Shown here in pieces: positions 8,916 to 17,241 of a stretch of 50,254 nt of DNA. The notes beneath the pieces were generated by a model. That model had not been told where the DNA came from. It made no database searches and saw only the letters and a program-made list of their open reading frames with translations. The DNA is taken from the NCBI RefSeq assembly GCF_003385235.1, contig NZ_PQIA01000064.1, forward strand, positions 1 to 50,254, in the 5' to 3' direction. This DNA comes from Amycolatopsis circi (GTDB lineage: Bacteria > Actinomycetota > Actinomycetes > Mycobacteriales > Pseudonocardiaceae). The position numbers were made by a program, and so were the translations under genes. How positions within the stretch are numbered: the first letter of the stretch is position 1; every line of letters starts with the position of its first letter.

Positions 8916-10297
8916 TTGCGGTCGATCAGGTTGGTCTGGATGTCCTTGCCCGCCTTGTCGATCACCTGTTGCGGGGTGAGCGCGCCGTCCAGCATTTTCT
9001 GCAGGTCGGTGCCGAGGTAGTCGACCGCGCCGGACCACCAGGCCGGGATCGGCGCCCCGCCGGGGATTTCCTGGCCGGCTTCGACGGCGGTCTTCCAGAG
9101 GTCCTGGCCGCCCATCGCGTCGATCGGCCGGAACAACGGTTTCGCCGGATCGGCGGCGGGACGGTAGGCGGGGACCGAGGTGTTGAGGCCGCCCGGATAG
9201 ACCGCGTTCGGGCCGTAGACGCCGGTGTAGCCCGCCTGGTCGAACATCAGGAAGCGGTAGAAAAGCCAGGACAGCTTGGGATTCTTGGCGTCCTTGGGGA
9301 TGACGAACGACGAACCGCCCATCGCGCCGCTGCGCGCGCCGCCCGCGGTCCACGCCGGCAACGGCATCGCCCGCCAGTCGCCCTTGGTCGCGGTCAACTG
9401 CTGCTGCGGGGCGAAGTCGAACCAGATCGCCCACGGGTAGAAGACCTCGTCGGCCGAGTCCAGCGCGCTGACGTCGCTGGGCTTGAGGTACTCCGCGCGA
9501 GTGCCGAGCCCTTCTTTGCGCACGGTGTCCAGCCAGGTCAGGATCTGGTGGTACTGCGGGGAATTCAGCCGCAGCTTGCCGTCCGGACCGGCGAGGCCGG
9601 TGCCCAGCTGGCTGGCGAACATCTCGAGCTGGAGCTGGCTGTTGAAGGCGTCCTGCTCCAGGTGGATCGGCTTCGCGCCGGGCTTGAACTGCTGGTACTT
9701 CTTCGCCGCGGCGAGCAAATCGTCGTAGGTCTTAATGCCGTTCGGGTCGATCCCGGCCGAGCTGAGCGCCTTCGCGTTGTAGAACAGCAACCCGGGGTCG
9801 AGGTCGAAGGGCACGCCGTAGATGCCGCCGTTGACGGTGTTGACGTCGACCTTCTGCTTCGCGATGTCCTTGGTGTAGGGCGCGAGCACGTCCTTGAGAT
9901 TCCACAGGTGGCTGACGTAGCCGCCGACCTTGGCGTCGTCGAGGAAGACGCCGTCGGGCACGTCGGTGCCGGTGATCAGCGTGTTCTGGAGCTTGCCCGC
10001 GATGTCGACGGCCTCGTGCTTGACCGTGACGCCGGGGTATTTCGCGGTGAACTTCTTGATCGCCGAATCGAAGACCTTGTACAGGTCGCCGGAGCGGTCC
10101 CAGACGGTGATCTCGCCCTTGGGCGCCTCGTCGGACGGGGCTTGCAGCACGGCGTTGTCCGTGGCCGGGGCGTCGGAGCTGATGTCCGGGCCGCAGCCGC
10201 TCAGCCCGGCGACGAGCAGGGCCGTAGCGGCGACGGCGGCGCCGCGGCGGGGGAGGAGGCGGGCTGTCCGTCCGCTCCGTCGGAGAGTGGGGTTCAT
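8912..10297 (-). CDS. Sugar ABC transporter substrate-binding lipoprotein
   Basis: 461-residue extracellular solute-binding protein (family 1). The ATG at 10297 follows AAAGGAG by four bases. The N-terminus is a lipoprotein signal: twin-Arg-rich start, hydrophobic stretch, then the lipobox LSGC, so the mature protein is lipid-anchored outside the membrane. The region GEITVWDRSGDLYKVFDSAI is typical of CUT1 binding proteins. It is the first gene of the operon with the two permeases and the GH2 glycosidase. The promoter upstream carries two operator-like palindromes. Confidence 0.93.
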   Translation of the reverse strand: MNPTLRRSGRTARLLPRRGAAVAATALLVAGLSGCGPDISSDAPATDNAVLQAPSDEAPKGEITVWDRSGDLYKVFDSAIKKFTAKYPGVTVKHEAVDIAGKLQNTLITGTDVPDGVFLDDAKVGGYVSHLWNLKDVLAPYTKDIAKQKVDVNTVNGGIYGVPFDLDPGLLFYNAKALSSAGIDPNGIKTYDDLLAAAKKYQQFKPGAKPIHLEQDAFNSQLQLEMFASQLGTGLAGPDGKLRLNSPQYHQILTWLDTVRKEGLGTRAEYLKPSDVSALDSADEVFYPWAIWFDFAPQQQLTATKGDWRAMPLPAWTAGGARSGAMGGSSFVIPKDAKNPKLSWLFYRFLMFDQAGYTGVYGPNAVYPGGLNTSVPAYRPAADPAKPLFRPIDAMGGQDLWKTAVEAGQEIPGGAPIPAWWSGAVDYLGTDLQKMLDGALTPQQVIDKAGKDIQTNLIDRK

Positions 10298-10355
10298 GGC
10301 ACTCCTTTGTGCGGGACGGCGGCAACGCGGCGTGCGGGGAGGGGCCCGCCGTGGG

Positions 10356-10401
10356 TTTGCCAACGTAGGCAAACTGTACGACATGCTTGCACACGTTGCA
10401 A
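10356..10401 (-). promoter_or_regulatory. Importer promoter flanked by two LacI-type operators
   Basis: Reading leftward, TTGCAA (10401-10396) is a -35, followed by a 17-bp spacer and TACAGT (10378-10373) as a -10. The palindrome TTGCACACGTTGCAA (10387-10401) covers the -35, and TTTGCCAACGTAGGCAAA (10356-10373) covers the end of the -10 and the start site. The regulator gene begins about 30 bp to the right, so it can control both itself and the importer. Confidence 0.75.
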
Positions 10402-10433
10402 AAGGTAGGATGACTTCCGGCGAAGGGGGCTAC

Positions 10434-11441
10434 ATGGCGGCGACGTTGCGGGACGTGGCGGATCGGGCACAGGTTTCGGTGCGCACGGTGTCGAACGTCG
10501 TCAGCGGTTACGAGCACGTCAGCGACAAGATGCGCCAGCGCGTGCTGCGGGCCATCGAGGAACTCGGCTACATCCCGAACCCGGTCGCGCGCACACTGCG
10601 CACCGGCAAAACGGGGCTGCTCTCGCTGGTGGTGCCGGAGATCGACGTGCCGTACTTCAGCCAGCTCGCCCGCGAGGTCATCGACGCCGCGGCCGACCTC
10701 GGCTTCCAGGTGATGATTGACCAGACCGGGCACGACCACGAGCGGGAACGCCAGCTGCTGCGCGGCGGAGGCAGGCGCAACCTGTTCGACGGCATGCTGT
10801 TCGCGCCGCTCGCGACGGGCGACGAGTTGCGCGACGTGGACCCGGCCCGCTCGTCGCCGCTGATCCTGCTCGGCGAGCACGTGTTCGACCGCCGCTTCGA
10901 CCACGTGGCGATCGACAACGTCGTCGCGGCCCACGACGCGACGACCCACCTGCTCGACCGCGGCCGTACTCGCATCGCGGCAATCGGCGCTCAGCCGAAG
11001 GAAAGGTATGCGACGCCGCTGCAGCGCACCGAGGGATTCCGCAAAGCGCTCGACGAGCACGGCCTGGAACCGGTCAATGCGCTGCAGGCCACGGCTGCCC
11101 ACTACGGCCGGGCGGACGGTTACGCGGCCACCGCGTCGCTGCTTCGCGAATCTCCGCGCCCGGACGCCGTTTTCTGCTATTCCGACCTGCTGGCGATGGG
11201 TGCGATCCGCGCGGTGTTCGACGCCGGTCTGCGCGTCCCGGAGGACGTGGCGATCATCGGCATCGACGACATCGAGGAAGGCCGGTATTCGCGGCCCTCG
11301 TTGAGCACCGTTTCGCTGGACACTCCGTTCATCGCGCGGACCGCGGTGTCCCGGCTGGCCGCGCGCATCGAGGATCCGGGGCTCCCCGCCGAGGAATTCG
11401 TCGCGCCGCACAAGCTGCTCGCGAGGGAGAGCACGGGCTGA
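10434..11441 (+). CDS. LacI-family transcriptional regulator
   Basis: 335-residue repressor with an N-terminal helix-turn-helix (TLRDVADRAQVSVRTVSNVV) followed by a LARTLRTG hinge and a periplasmic-binding-protein-like ligand domain (SLVVPEIDVPYFSQL, AIIGIDDIEEGRYSRPSL near the end). The ATG at 10434 has GAAGGGGG four bases upstream and places the HTH at the usual distance from the N-terminus; an in-frame ATG at 10410 is an alternative. It is divergent from the sugar importer operon. Palindromes TTGCACACGTTGCAA beside it and in front of the secreted glycosidase are its probable operators. It probably responds to a sugar released by the encoded glycosidases. Confidence 0.93.
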   Translation: MAATLRDVADRAQVSVRTVSNVVSGYEHVSDKMRQRVLRAIEELGYIPNPVARTLRTGKTGLLSLVVPEIDVPYFSQLAREVIDAAADLGFQVMIDQTGHDHERERQLLRGGGRRNLFDGMLFAPLATGDELRDVDPARSSPLILLGEHVFDRRFDHVAIDNVVAAHDATTHLLDRGRTRIAAIGAQPKERYATPLQRTEGFRKALDEHGLEPVNALQATAAHYGRADGYAATASLLRESPRPDAVFCYSDLLAMGAIRAVFDAGLRVPEDVAIIGIDDIEEGRYSRPSLSTVSLDTPFIARTAVSRLAARIEDPGLPAEEFVAPHKLLARESTG

Positions 11442-11481
11442 GCGCGGCGCGAGGATTCCGGCGGTGTGTGAGGATGCGGGA

Positions 11482-11784
11482 ATGAGCGAAGAAGAACCCC
11501 GCGTGTCCCGCAACGACAGCGAAAACCGCTACGAAGTGTATGCGGACGGCAAGCTCGCCGGCTTCGCCGAATTCACCCCGAAGGACACCGAAACCGTTTT
11601 CACCCACACGGAGATCGATGACGAGTTCGGCGGCCGCGGCCTCGGCAAGGTGCTGGCGAAGGCCGCGCTGGACGACGTCGTGGCGCGCGGCGGCGTGATC
11701 GTTCCGGTGTGCCCGTTCATCGCCGGGTATCTGCGCAAGAACGAGGGTTACGCCGAGCACGTCCGGTGGCCCGGACAGCACTGA
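11482..11784 (+). CDS. Small GNAT-like N-acetyltransferase (YidJ type)
   Basis: 100-residue protein matching the compact acetyltransferase fold of the YidJ/Acetyltransf_CG group. The acetyl-CoA-binding loop is seen in EFGGRGLGKVLAKAALDD, and CPFIAGYLRKN near the end is typical of the group. The ATG at 11482 gives the usual N-terminus (SEEEPRVSRND). The ribosome-binding site is weak. It stands alone, 40 bp after the LacI gene and probably independent of sugar metabolism. The substrate is unknown for this group. Confidence 0.85.
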   Translation: MSEEEPRVSRNDSENRYEVYADGKLAGFAEFTPKDTETVFTHTEIDDEFGGRGLGKVLAKAALDDVVARGGVIVPVCPFIAGYLRKNEGYAEHVRWPGQH

Positions 11785-11848
11785 GGTTTGCTCAGCAGCG
11801 CGCGGGGTTCTCGCGCCGCGCGGCTGGCCTGGCGCGCGATGCCGAGGT

Positions 11849-11897
11849 CGTGAGGGGAACCCTGAGGGAATCTGAGTCCCTCAGGGTTCCCCTCACG
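11849..11897. repeat. Palindrome, GTGAGGGGAACC family
   Basis: Arms of 21 bp (11849-11869 and 11877-11897) are perfectly complementary around a 7-base centre. It is nearly identical to the element at 402-456. It lies downstream of the acetyltransferase gene and upstream of the protease gene, in the same direction for both, and could form a transcript-end hairpin. Confidence 0.88.
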
Positions 11898-12023
11898 GAC
11901 TTCGCGCCGAACCCGCCGCGCACCGCACTGCGGAGAAAATCCCACTGACGCAGGTCAGCAGCGCCGTTCGGGGTATTCCAGGTGGCCCGAACGGCGCAGT
12001 GGTGTCCGATTAGCCGGTATTTT

Positions 12024-12038
12024 TTGGTTATTAACCAA
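12024..12038. promoter_or_regulatory. Operator-like palindrome upstream of protease
   Basis: TTGGTTA-T-TAACCAA is a 7-bp-arm inverted repeat within the only AT-rich stretch (about 12009-12040) of this GC-rich intergenic region. Its place about 85 bp before the protease start suits a regulator site or promoter element. The regulator is unknown. Confidence 0.4.
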
Positions 12039-12123
12039 CCTTCGTCGGTTTCGCGTTGGTTGCCGGGCAACAAAAGTGTGGGGCGTCCCACCGGTCGGTT
12101 TCAGCCCACCTGGAGGAAGATCC

Positions 12124-13140
12124 ATGACTTCCCGGAAGACGCTCGTCGCGGGATTCACCGCACTGTCGGCCGCGGCCTTGACCGCGGGCATGTGCGTGAA
12201 CGCCGCCTCGGCAAGCCCGATGGCGTTCGCCCAGATGCAGGCACAGGCGATCACCCAGGCGACGCAGGTCGCCGACACGCTCGGCGCCGGAAACGGCGGT
12301 ATCTACCTCGAACGCGGCAAGGCGGTGCTGAACGTCACCGACACCGCCGCGCAGGAGAAGGCGAAGGCAGCCGGCTTCGCGACCAAGCTCGTCAAGCACA
12401 GCTTCACCGCCCTCACCGGCGCGAAGAACCAGATGGACACGGTGAAGAACGTGCCGCAGACGTCGTGGGGCATCGACACCAAGACCAACCAGGTCGTGGT
12501 GAAGATCTACGACTCGGCGTCGCAGGCCACGAAGGACAAGGTCGCCGCGGCGGCGGCGAAGCTGGGCGACGCGGCGCGCGTCGAGCAGCGCTCGGGCAAG
12601 CTGTCCACCTACATCGCGGACGGCGACTCGATCAACAACGGCCAGTTCACCTGCTCGCTCGGCTTCAACGTGACCAAGGGCGGCCAGCCGTACATGCTGA
12701 CCGCGGGCCACTGCACCAATGAAGGCGGCACCTGGTCCGGCGGCGACGTCTCCGGCGCCCAGGTCGTCCAGAGCGACTGCCCCGGAGCCGACTCCGGTCT
12801 GCTGACCCGCCCGAACGGCACCGGCGACGGCGCGATCAACACCGGCCAGAAGATCTCCAGCGCCGGCAGCCCCACCGTCGGCGAGCAGATCGAGAAGATG
12901 GGCCAGACCACCGGCGGCGGCAGCGGCCAGGTCACCTCGGTCGACGAGTCGGTCAACTTCGACGTGGGCGTCCTGAACCACGAATTCGGCACCACCGCCC
13001 ACACCGACCACGGCGACTCGGGCGGCCCGGCGTACGACGGGGACAAGGGCCTCGGCACCCTCTCCGGCGGCGACACCCAGACCAGCTACTTCTACCCGCT
13101 GACTCTGGAACTGCAGTCCTACGGCCTCGAACTCGCCTGA
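12124..13140 (+). CDS. Secreted S1-family serine protease (streptogrisin/alpha-lytic type)
   Basis: 338-residue preproprotease. The ATG at 12124 follows GGAGGAAG. A signal peptide (TSRKTLVAGFTALSAAALTAG, cleaved near residue 30) is followed by a propeptide of about 130 residues, then the chymotrypsin-fold catalytic domain from about residue 160. The triad is H196 in TAGHC, D223 in GADSGLL and S299 in GDSGGP. C177 and C197 are placed for the conserved disulfide around the histidine. The length fits streptogrisin-like enzymes with a folding propeptide. It stands alone, with an AT-rich promoter region upstream and a strong terminator downstream. Confidence 0.93.
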   Translation: MTSRKTLVAGFTALSAAALTAGMCVNAASASPMAFAQMQAQAITQATQVADTLGAGNGGIYLERGKAVLNVTDTAAQEKAKAAGFATKLVKHSFTALTGAKNQMDTVKNVPQTSWGIDTKTNQVVVKIYDSASQATKDKVAAAAAKLGDAARVEQRSGKLSTYIADGDSINNGQFTCSLGFNVTKGGQPYMLTAGHCTNEGGTWSGGDVSGAQVVQSDCPGADSGLLTRPNGTGDGAINTGQKISSAGSPTVGEQIEKMGQTTGGGSGQVTSVDESVNFDVGVLNHEFGTTAHTDHGDSGGPAYDGDKGLGTLSGGDTQTSYFYPLTLELQSYGLELA

Positions 13141-13157
13141 GGCTCTACCGTTTTTCG

Positions 13158-13187
13158 GCCCGCCGTCCCTCTTTCGGGGCGGCGGGC
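13158..13187 (+). terminator. Terminator after the serine protease
   Basis: A 12-bp stem (13158-13169 with 13176-13187, one G-T pair) with a 6-base loop TCTTTC, followed by TTCTTT. It starts 17 bp after the protease stop codon. Confidence 0.85.
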
Positions 13188-13237
13188 TTCTTTGCGTGCG
13201 GCGGTTTTTGTCGTACCCGGGGCTTAGAGTTGGCCGC

Positions 13238-14080
13238 ATGAAGCCGAACCCGGCCCGAAACCTATGGACAGCAATAGAACCCCTCCACGCAGTCGTCTAC
13301 TTCGCCCCGGAACCCGCCGCGGCGGCGAAGGACGTTGGCTTGCGCGGCTGGTGGATGGGCTACTTCGCGGGCCGGGCCGCGCCACTCGGTCCGATCGGCC
13401 CGGAACCGGTCACGTCGATGTTCTTCGGGTTCGCACCGCGGATGGTCGCGCGAGCACTGCCGGACGCGTGGACTTTCGCCTCTCCTGCGGACGTATTGCG
13501 TACTCGGGTGGAAGCGGTCGAAGCGGCGTTGGCGCGATTGCTCGGGCCGGACACTGTGGACGAGTTGGTCCTGCTCCTGGAACAAGCCGTCGCCGCCTGT
13601 CGATTCGATGCCCGGCCACTCGCCGCGGCTTGGTCCGCTGTGCCTCGTCCGGATCGGCCGTTGGCCCGGCTGTGGCTGGCGACCGCCGTGCTGCGTGAAC
13701 ACCGAGGCGACGGCCACGTCCTGGCCGCGGTCGCCTCCGGACTCACCGGTCTGGAAACCACCCTCACCCACATCGCCACCGGAGCCACCACCCGCGAGCA
13801 AGTCCAGCGCGCCCGGGGCTGGACCGACGAAGAATGGTCCGAGGCAACAGCAAACCTGCTCGATCACGGTTTGATCGACGCGGGCGGCCTGACCCCGGCC
13901 GGCGCGGAAGTCCGCCGCACCATCGAAGAAAGCACCGACCGCCTAGCCGCCGACCCGCTCGAAGCACTAGGCCCAGCAGGCGTCGACCGCGTGCTAGACC
14001 TGGCAACCCCGCTGAGCCGGCGGATCATCGACCGCGGCGGAGTCCCCGTCCCCAACCCGATGGGGGCACAACGACCCTAG
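13238..14080 (+). CDS. SCO6745-family protein
   Basis: 280-residue protein recognised as a member of the actinobacterial SCO6745 group, a two-domain all-helical family often annotated as a helix-turn-helix protein. The N-terminal part reads ARNLWTAIEPLHAVVYFAPE, and the conserved RGWWMGYFAGRAAPLG is visible. The C-terminal half (GWTDEEWSEATANLLDHGL and GLTPAGAEVRRTIEEST) resembles a winged-helix, MarR-like segment. The start is the ATG at 13238; no strong ribosome-binding site is seen. It precedes the SDR gene by 66 bp in the same direction and may be cotranscribed. The molecular role is unknown. Confidence 0.75.
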   Translation: MKPNPARNLWTAIEPLHAVVYFAPEPAAAAKDVGLRGWWMGYFAGRAAPLGPIGPEPVTSMFFGFAPRMVARALPDAWTFASPADVLRTRVEAVEAALARLLGPDTVDELVLLLEQAVAACRFDARPLAAAWSAVPRPDRPLARLWLATAVLREHRGDGHVLAAVASGLTGLETTLTHIATGATTREQVQRARGWTDEEWSEATANLLDHGLIDAGGLTPAGAEVRRTIEESTDRLAADPLEALGPAGVDRVLDLATPLSRRIIDRGGVPVPNPMGAQRP

Positions 14081-14114
14081 GCACTGTCGATTCTCCGGCT
14101 CCCCATCCGACGCA

Positions 14115-14131
14115 CTAGTGACAGCCACTAG
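14115..14131. promoter_or_regulatory. Inverted repeat CTAGTG/CACTAG before the SDR gene
   Basis: CTAGTG-acagc-CACTAG lies 15 bp upstream of the SDR start and just before its ribosome-binding site. A similar CACTAGTGGACTAG recurs over the SDR stop codon (about 14889-14902). It could be a regulator site. No matching regulator gene is adjacent. Confidence 0.3.
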
Positions 14132-14146
14132 AAGGGAGCCCTGAAG

Positions 14147-14902
14147 ATGCTGCTGGAAGGCAAGAACGCGGTCGTGTACGGCGCTGGCGGAGGTATCGGC
14201 GGCGCGTTCGCCCGAGCGTTCGCCGAGGAAGGCGCGCGAGTCTTCCTGGCCGGACGTACCCGCGAGAAACTGGACCTCGTCGCCGACGACATCCGCGCCG
14301 CGGGTGGCACCGCCGATGTCGCGGTAGTCGACGCGCTCGACGAGAAATCCGTGGACGCGCACGCCGACGCGGTAGTCGAAGCCGCGGGCAGCCTCGACAT
14401 CTCGGTGAACGTGATCAGCCACGGCGACGTCCAGGGAACTGCCATGGTCGAGATGTCGCTGGCCGACTACGAACAACCAGTGATCAACGGCGTCCGCACC
14501 ACTTTCCTCACCATGCGTGCGGCCGGACGTCACATGAAGCGCCAAGGCAACGGCGTAGTCCTCCTCTTCGGCGGCGACGGCGATCCTGTGCGCAACCATG
14601 CGGTCGGCGGTCTGCAAGTCGGATTCGCCGCGCTGGAAGCCATGCGCCGACAACTCGCCGCCGAACTAGGCCGATACGGCGTGCGCACAGTGACCCTCCG
14701 AACCGGCGGCATCCCGGAAACGCTCCCGGCCGATTTCCCCGGTGCCGAGGAACTCACCGCGGAACTCGCCGAGCCGACCATGCTCGGCCGCACCGCGACG
14801 CTGGCCGATGTCGGTGCCGTAGCGGCGTTCGTCGCGTCCGACCGAGCCCGCACGATGACCGCTGCCACGGTGAACATCAGCTGCGGCGCACTAGTGGACT
14901 AG
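14147..14902 (+). CDS. Atypical short-chain dehydrogenase/reductase lacking YxxxK
   Basis: 251-residue Rossmann-fold protein. The cofactor loop GAGGGIGG is at residues 12-19 and the AGRT segment after the second strand suggests NADP(H). The family's catalytic Tyr-x-x-x-Lys is absent: where relatives read AYSASKAALEAL this protein reads GLQVGFAALEAM, so both Tyr and Lys are replaced. The end (GAVAAFVASDRARTMTAATVNISCG) is typical of the family. AGGGAG precedes the ATG. It may have lost dehydrogenase activity, use another mechanism, or act as a binding protein. Confidence 0.85.
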   Translation: MLLEGKNAVVYGAGGGIGGAFARAFAEEGARVFLAGRTREKLDLVADDIRAAGGTADVAVVDALDEKSVDAHADAVVEAAGSLDISVNVISHGDVQGTAMVEMSLADYEQPVINGVRTTFLTMRAAGRHMKRQGNGVVLLFGGDGDPVRNHAVGGLQVGFAALEAMRRQLAAELGRYGVRTVTLRTGGIPETLPADFPGAEELTAELAEPTMLGRTATLADVGAVAAFVASDRARTMTAATVNISCGALVD

Positions 14903-15056
14903 ATCGCTTCGAAACCAGTGCGGCACCAGCGATCGCGAGAACCGCGAGCACGACACTCACCACGATGATCGTCGCGGTAGAGCCGAAACTGCCGACGACA
15001 AGTCCAAACGCGACAGACAGGAGCCCCATCCCGAGGCAGGCCACGACGAAGAACAC
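14877..15056 (-). CDS. Possible small two-helix membrane protein or gene remnant
   Basis: A GTG at 15056 opens 59 residues with two hydrophobic segments (FFVVACLGMGLLSVAFGLVV and IIVVSVVLAVLAIAGAALV) and a basic tail. The frame stays open upstream without a better start, and no good ribosome-binding site is seen. It overlaps the end of the SDR gene by 26 bp tail to tail. It may be a true small membrane protein or the 3' end of a decayed gene. Confidence 0.35.
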   Translation of the reverse strand: MFFVVACLGMGLLSVAFGLVVGSFGSTATIIVVSVVLAVLAIAGAALVSKRSSPLVRRS

Positions 15057-15375
15057 CGAGCGAACCCCGCACGGGAGGCGGGTACCGCGGATTCGGCTGC
15101 GTAAGCCCGGTTGAACAACCTCCCGATGCCCGACCCCGTCGCCGCGCGTCCGCCGTCTGGGCGAAAACCCTGACCGACGCGGCCATCGAGCGTCGCGTCG
15201 ATTTCGTGCTGCCGTGAGGCCAGTCGACGACCCCGGCGGCGCGGGTGTTGCGGACTGGACTGGCCGCGGCCGTCGCGGGTTAACCCTTCGCGCGGGCCTC
15301 GCGTTTCTGCTGCGAGGCCAGGGGGGAGACTCCGGCGGCCCGGGTGTTGCGGACTGCACTGGCCGCCGTCGCGGG
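14903..15375. other. Gene-poor region with a duplicated 3' gene end
   Basis: Apart from the doubtful membrane ORF, this region holds an imperfect tandem duplication with a period of 96 bp. The segment around 15208-15296 (ending GTCGCGGGTTAACCCTTCG) recurs at about 15305-15392, where it includes the stop codon and last codons of the VOC-family gene. The left copy is thus a cast-off copy of that gene's 3' end. Confidence 0.6.
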
Positions 15376-15792
15376 TTAACCCTTCGCGCGGGCGGAAATC
15401 TGCTGTACCGACCAGCCGTTGCCGTCGGGATCGGCGAAGTGAATGAACCCGATGTTGTCGAGGTCCTCGAGCGCACCAGTGCCCGGATCCGAGCCGTAAA
15501 CCTGCAGTTCTCCGACCTCGACGCCGCGTTCCACCAGCTCCTCGCGAGCCTTCCGCACATCGGCGACGACCAGCTGCAGACCCTTGAGCGACCCTGGCGG
15601 CATGTCCGGAACCATGCCCTTGCCCAGGACGATCGAACAGCCCGACCCCGGCGGCGTCAGCTGCACCAGCCGCTGTCCCGGCCCGGGGTTGATGTCGTGG
15701 TCCAGGTGGAAGCCGACCTGGTCGACGTAGAACGCTTTCGCCCGGTCCACCTCGGTGACGGGCACGACGACGACCTCGAGAGTCCAGTCCAT
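15376..15792 (-). CDS. VOC-family (glyoxalase/bleomycin-resistance fold) protein
   Basis: 138-residue protein with the paired beta-alpha-beta-beta-beta modules of the vicinal oxygen chelate superfamily. It starts MDWTLEVVVVPVTEVDRAKAFY and ends with GFIHFADPDGNGWSVQQI, both characteristic. Likely metal-binding residues (His in FHLDHD, Glu in LEDLDN) cannot be assigned with certainty. Related actinomycete proteins are annotated as glyoxalases or antibiotic-resistance-like proteins without a known substrate. It is transcribed leftward, alone. Confidence 0.88.
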   Translation of the reverse strand: MDWTLEVVVVPVTEVDRAKAFYVDQVGFHLDHDINPGPGQRLVQLTPPGSGCSIVLGKGMVPDMPPGSLKGLQLVVADVRKAREELVERGVEVGELQVYGSDPGTGALEDLDNIGFIHFADPDGNGWSVQQISARAKG

Positions 15793-15825
15793 GCGACGAG
15801 TTCTAGCGGTGGCCCGAGCAGCCGG

Positions 15826-17112
15826 TCAAGCGCTCGCCAGCTCCACCCGGTTCCGGCCGGACTTCTTGGCCCGGTACAGCGCGGCGTCGGCGGCCACCAG
15901 CACGTCGTCGACGCTGGCGAGATGCTCGGCCGGGTACAGGGCACAGCCGATCGAGACGGTCAGGTCGCTGATCACCGAATCCTGATCCGGCAGCGCGACG
16001 ACAACCTGCGGGATCCGCCGCCGGATGCGGTCGGCGATGTGGCCGAGGTGCTCGGCGCTCGGGATGTCCGGCAGCGCGATCGCGAACTCCTCGCCGCCCC
16101 AGCGGCCGCACACGTCCTGCTCGCGGACCTCGTCACGCAGCGACAGTGCGATCTCGCGCAGCACCAGGTCGCCGGTGGGGTGACCGTAGGTGTCGTTGAT
16201 CGCCTTGAAATGGTCGAGGTCGAGCAGCAGCACGCCAACGCTGGCCTGGTTCGCCCGCGCGCGTTCGAGGTAGCGCTCGGCGACCGTGCGCCACCAGCGT
16301 TTGGTGGCCAGGCCGGTCGTGACGTCGGTGCGCGCGTCGCGCTGGAACTGGGTGAGCAGCAGCCCGCGGTGCAATGCCACGAGCGCGATCACGACGCCCG
16401 CCAGGAGCAGCGGGTTGGCCAGCAACAGGAGCGCCGCGGTGACCAGACCGAGCCCGATCGCGCCCGCTTCGAGCAGCTGGTCGCCGAAACCGGAGAACAG
16501 GTCGGCGAACGACCGCGGCGGGCTCGACAGCGCGATCGCGACCATGACGAGCGCGGTGTTGATCGCCCAGCGCAGCCCGGCGGCCAGCACGAAGACGACG
16601 AGGTCGAGCAGCCCCGGGCCGAAGCCGCCGGCGAGCACCCCGGGGTACTCGTGCATGCCGAGCGCGAGCACCGCGACCGCGGCTTGCGTGCCGCACAGGA
16701 CGGTCGCGCAGGAGAAAATCCAGCGGTGCGGCAGAACCGGCCGTTCGCGCGGCCAGACCCGCCACCAGGCGACGGCGTAGGTGAGCACGACCATCGCCGA
16801 CGCGAGGATCGCCGGAAGCGCCACCACGGCGGCGATGCTCCACACGGCCTTGGTGTCGACGTACGCGACGGTGGGCGCGCGGCTGTACTCGCGCTGCCGT
16901 TCAATGTGCCGGGTCGCCTCGATCGCCAGCGCCGCGCACACCGCGAGGACGCCGAAGCGGACTAGATCGATCTGGTGCACCGGCGCGAGCCACGCGGTGG
17001 CGAGGGTCGCGCCCACCGCCACGACGTTCACCAGCAGCACATACATGCGGACGTGAGAGGGCAACCTCCATAGGCCCCAGCCTGTGAACCACCCGGCAAC
17101 TCGTGCGCGCAC
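15826..17112 (-). CDS. Membrane diguanylate cyclase (GGDEF)
   Basis: 428-residue protein. About seven to eight hydrophobic segments fill residues 20-255, and a C-terminal GGDEF domain spans about 260-425. The active-site loop is GGEEF (339-343), a catalytically competent form. RxxD (330-333) lies exactly five residues before it, the canonical product-inhibition site for c-di-GMP. The metal-binding segment LLLDLDHFKAINDTYGH is intact. It should make c-di-GMP, which controls development in actinomycetes. The GTG at 17112 has GAGGTGA upstream. It is divergent from the mini-ORF array with 291 bp between. Confidence 0.93.
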   Translation of the reverse strand: MRARVAGWFTGWGLWRLPSHVRMYVLLVNVVAVGATLATAWLAPVHQIDLVRFGVLAVCAALAIEATRHIERQREYSRAPTVAYVDTKAVWSIAAVVALPAILASAMVVLTYAVAWWRVWPRERPVLPHRWIFSCATVLCGTQAAVAVLALGMHEYPGVLAGGFGPGLLDLVVFVLAAGLRWAINTALVMVAIALSSPPRSFADLFSGFGDQLLEAGAIGLGLVTAALLLLANPLLLAGVVIALVALHRGLLLTQFQRDARTDVTTGLATKRWWRTVAERYLERARANQASVGVLLLDLDHFKAINDTYGHPTGDLVLREIALSLRDEVREQDVCGRWGGEEFAIALPDIPSAEHLGHIADRIRRRIPQVVVALPDQDSVISDLTVSIGCALYPAEHLASVDDVLVAADAALYRAKKSGRNRVELASA

Positions 17113-17241
17113 TCTTCACCTCACCCGATTGGCTTCTACGGTAAACGACGAGGCGCGTTGTGTGCTGCCTGTCGTCCGGACTCTGGGAAGCACCGGGGCG
17201 ATTTCGCCCGGACAGCCCAGCGCCAGACGGCCGGCGAGGGG

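Larger units (their letters stand above)
11785..12123. other. Intergenic region with palindrome, hairpin and operator-like site
   Basis: This 339-bp stretch holds no gene I can support. It carries the GTGAGGGGAACC palindrome (11849-11897), an inverted repeat GCGCCGTTCGGG / CCCGAACGGCGC (11961-11972 and 11986-11997), and an AT-rich stretch before the protease gene containing TTGGTTATTAACCAA (12024-12038). Confidence 0.6.

Noticed and set aside
8916..9434. N-terminal extension of the MalF-type permease
   Set aside because: It runs inside the binding-protein gene, and the ATG at 8915 overlapping the upstream stop is a coupled start with a family-like N-terminus.
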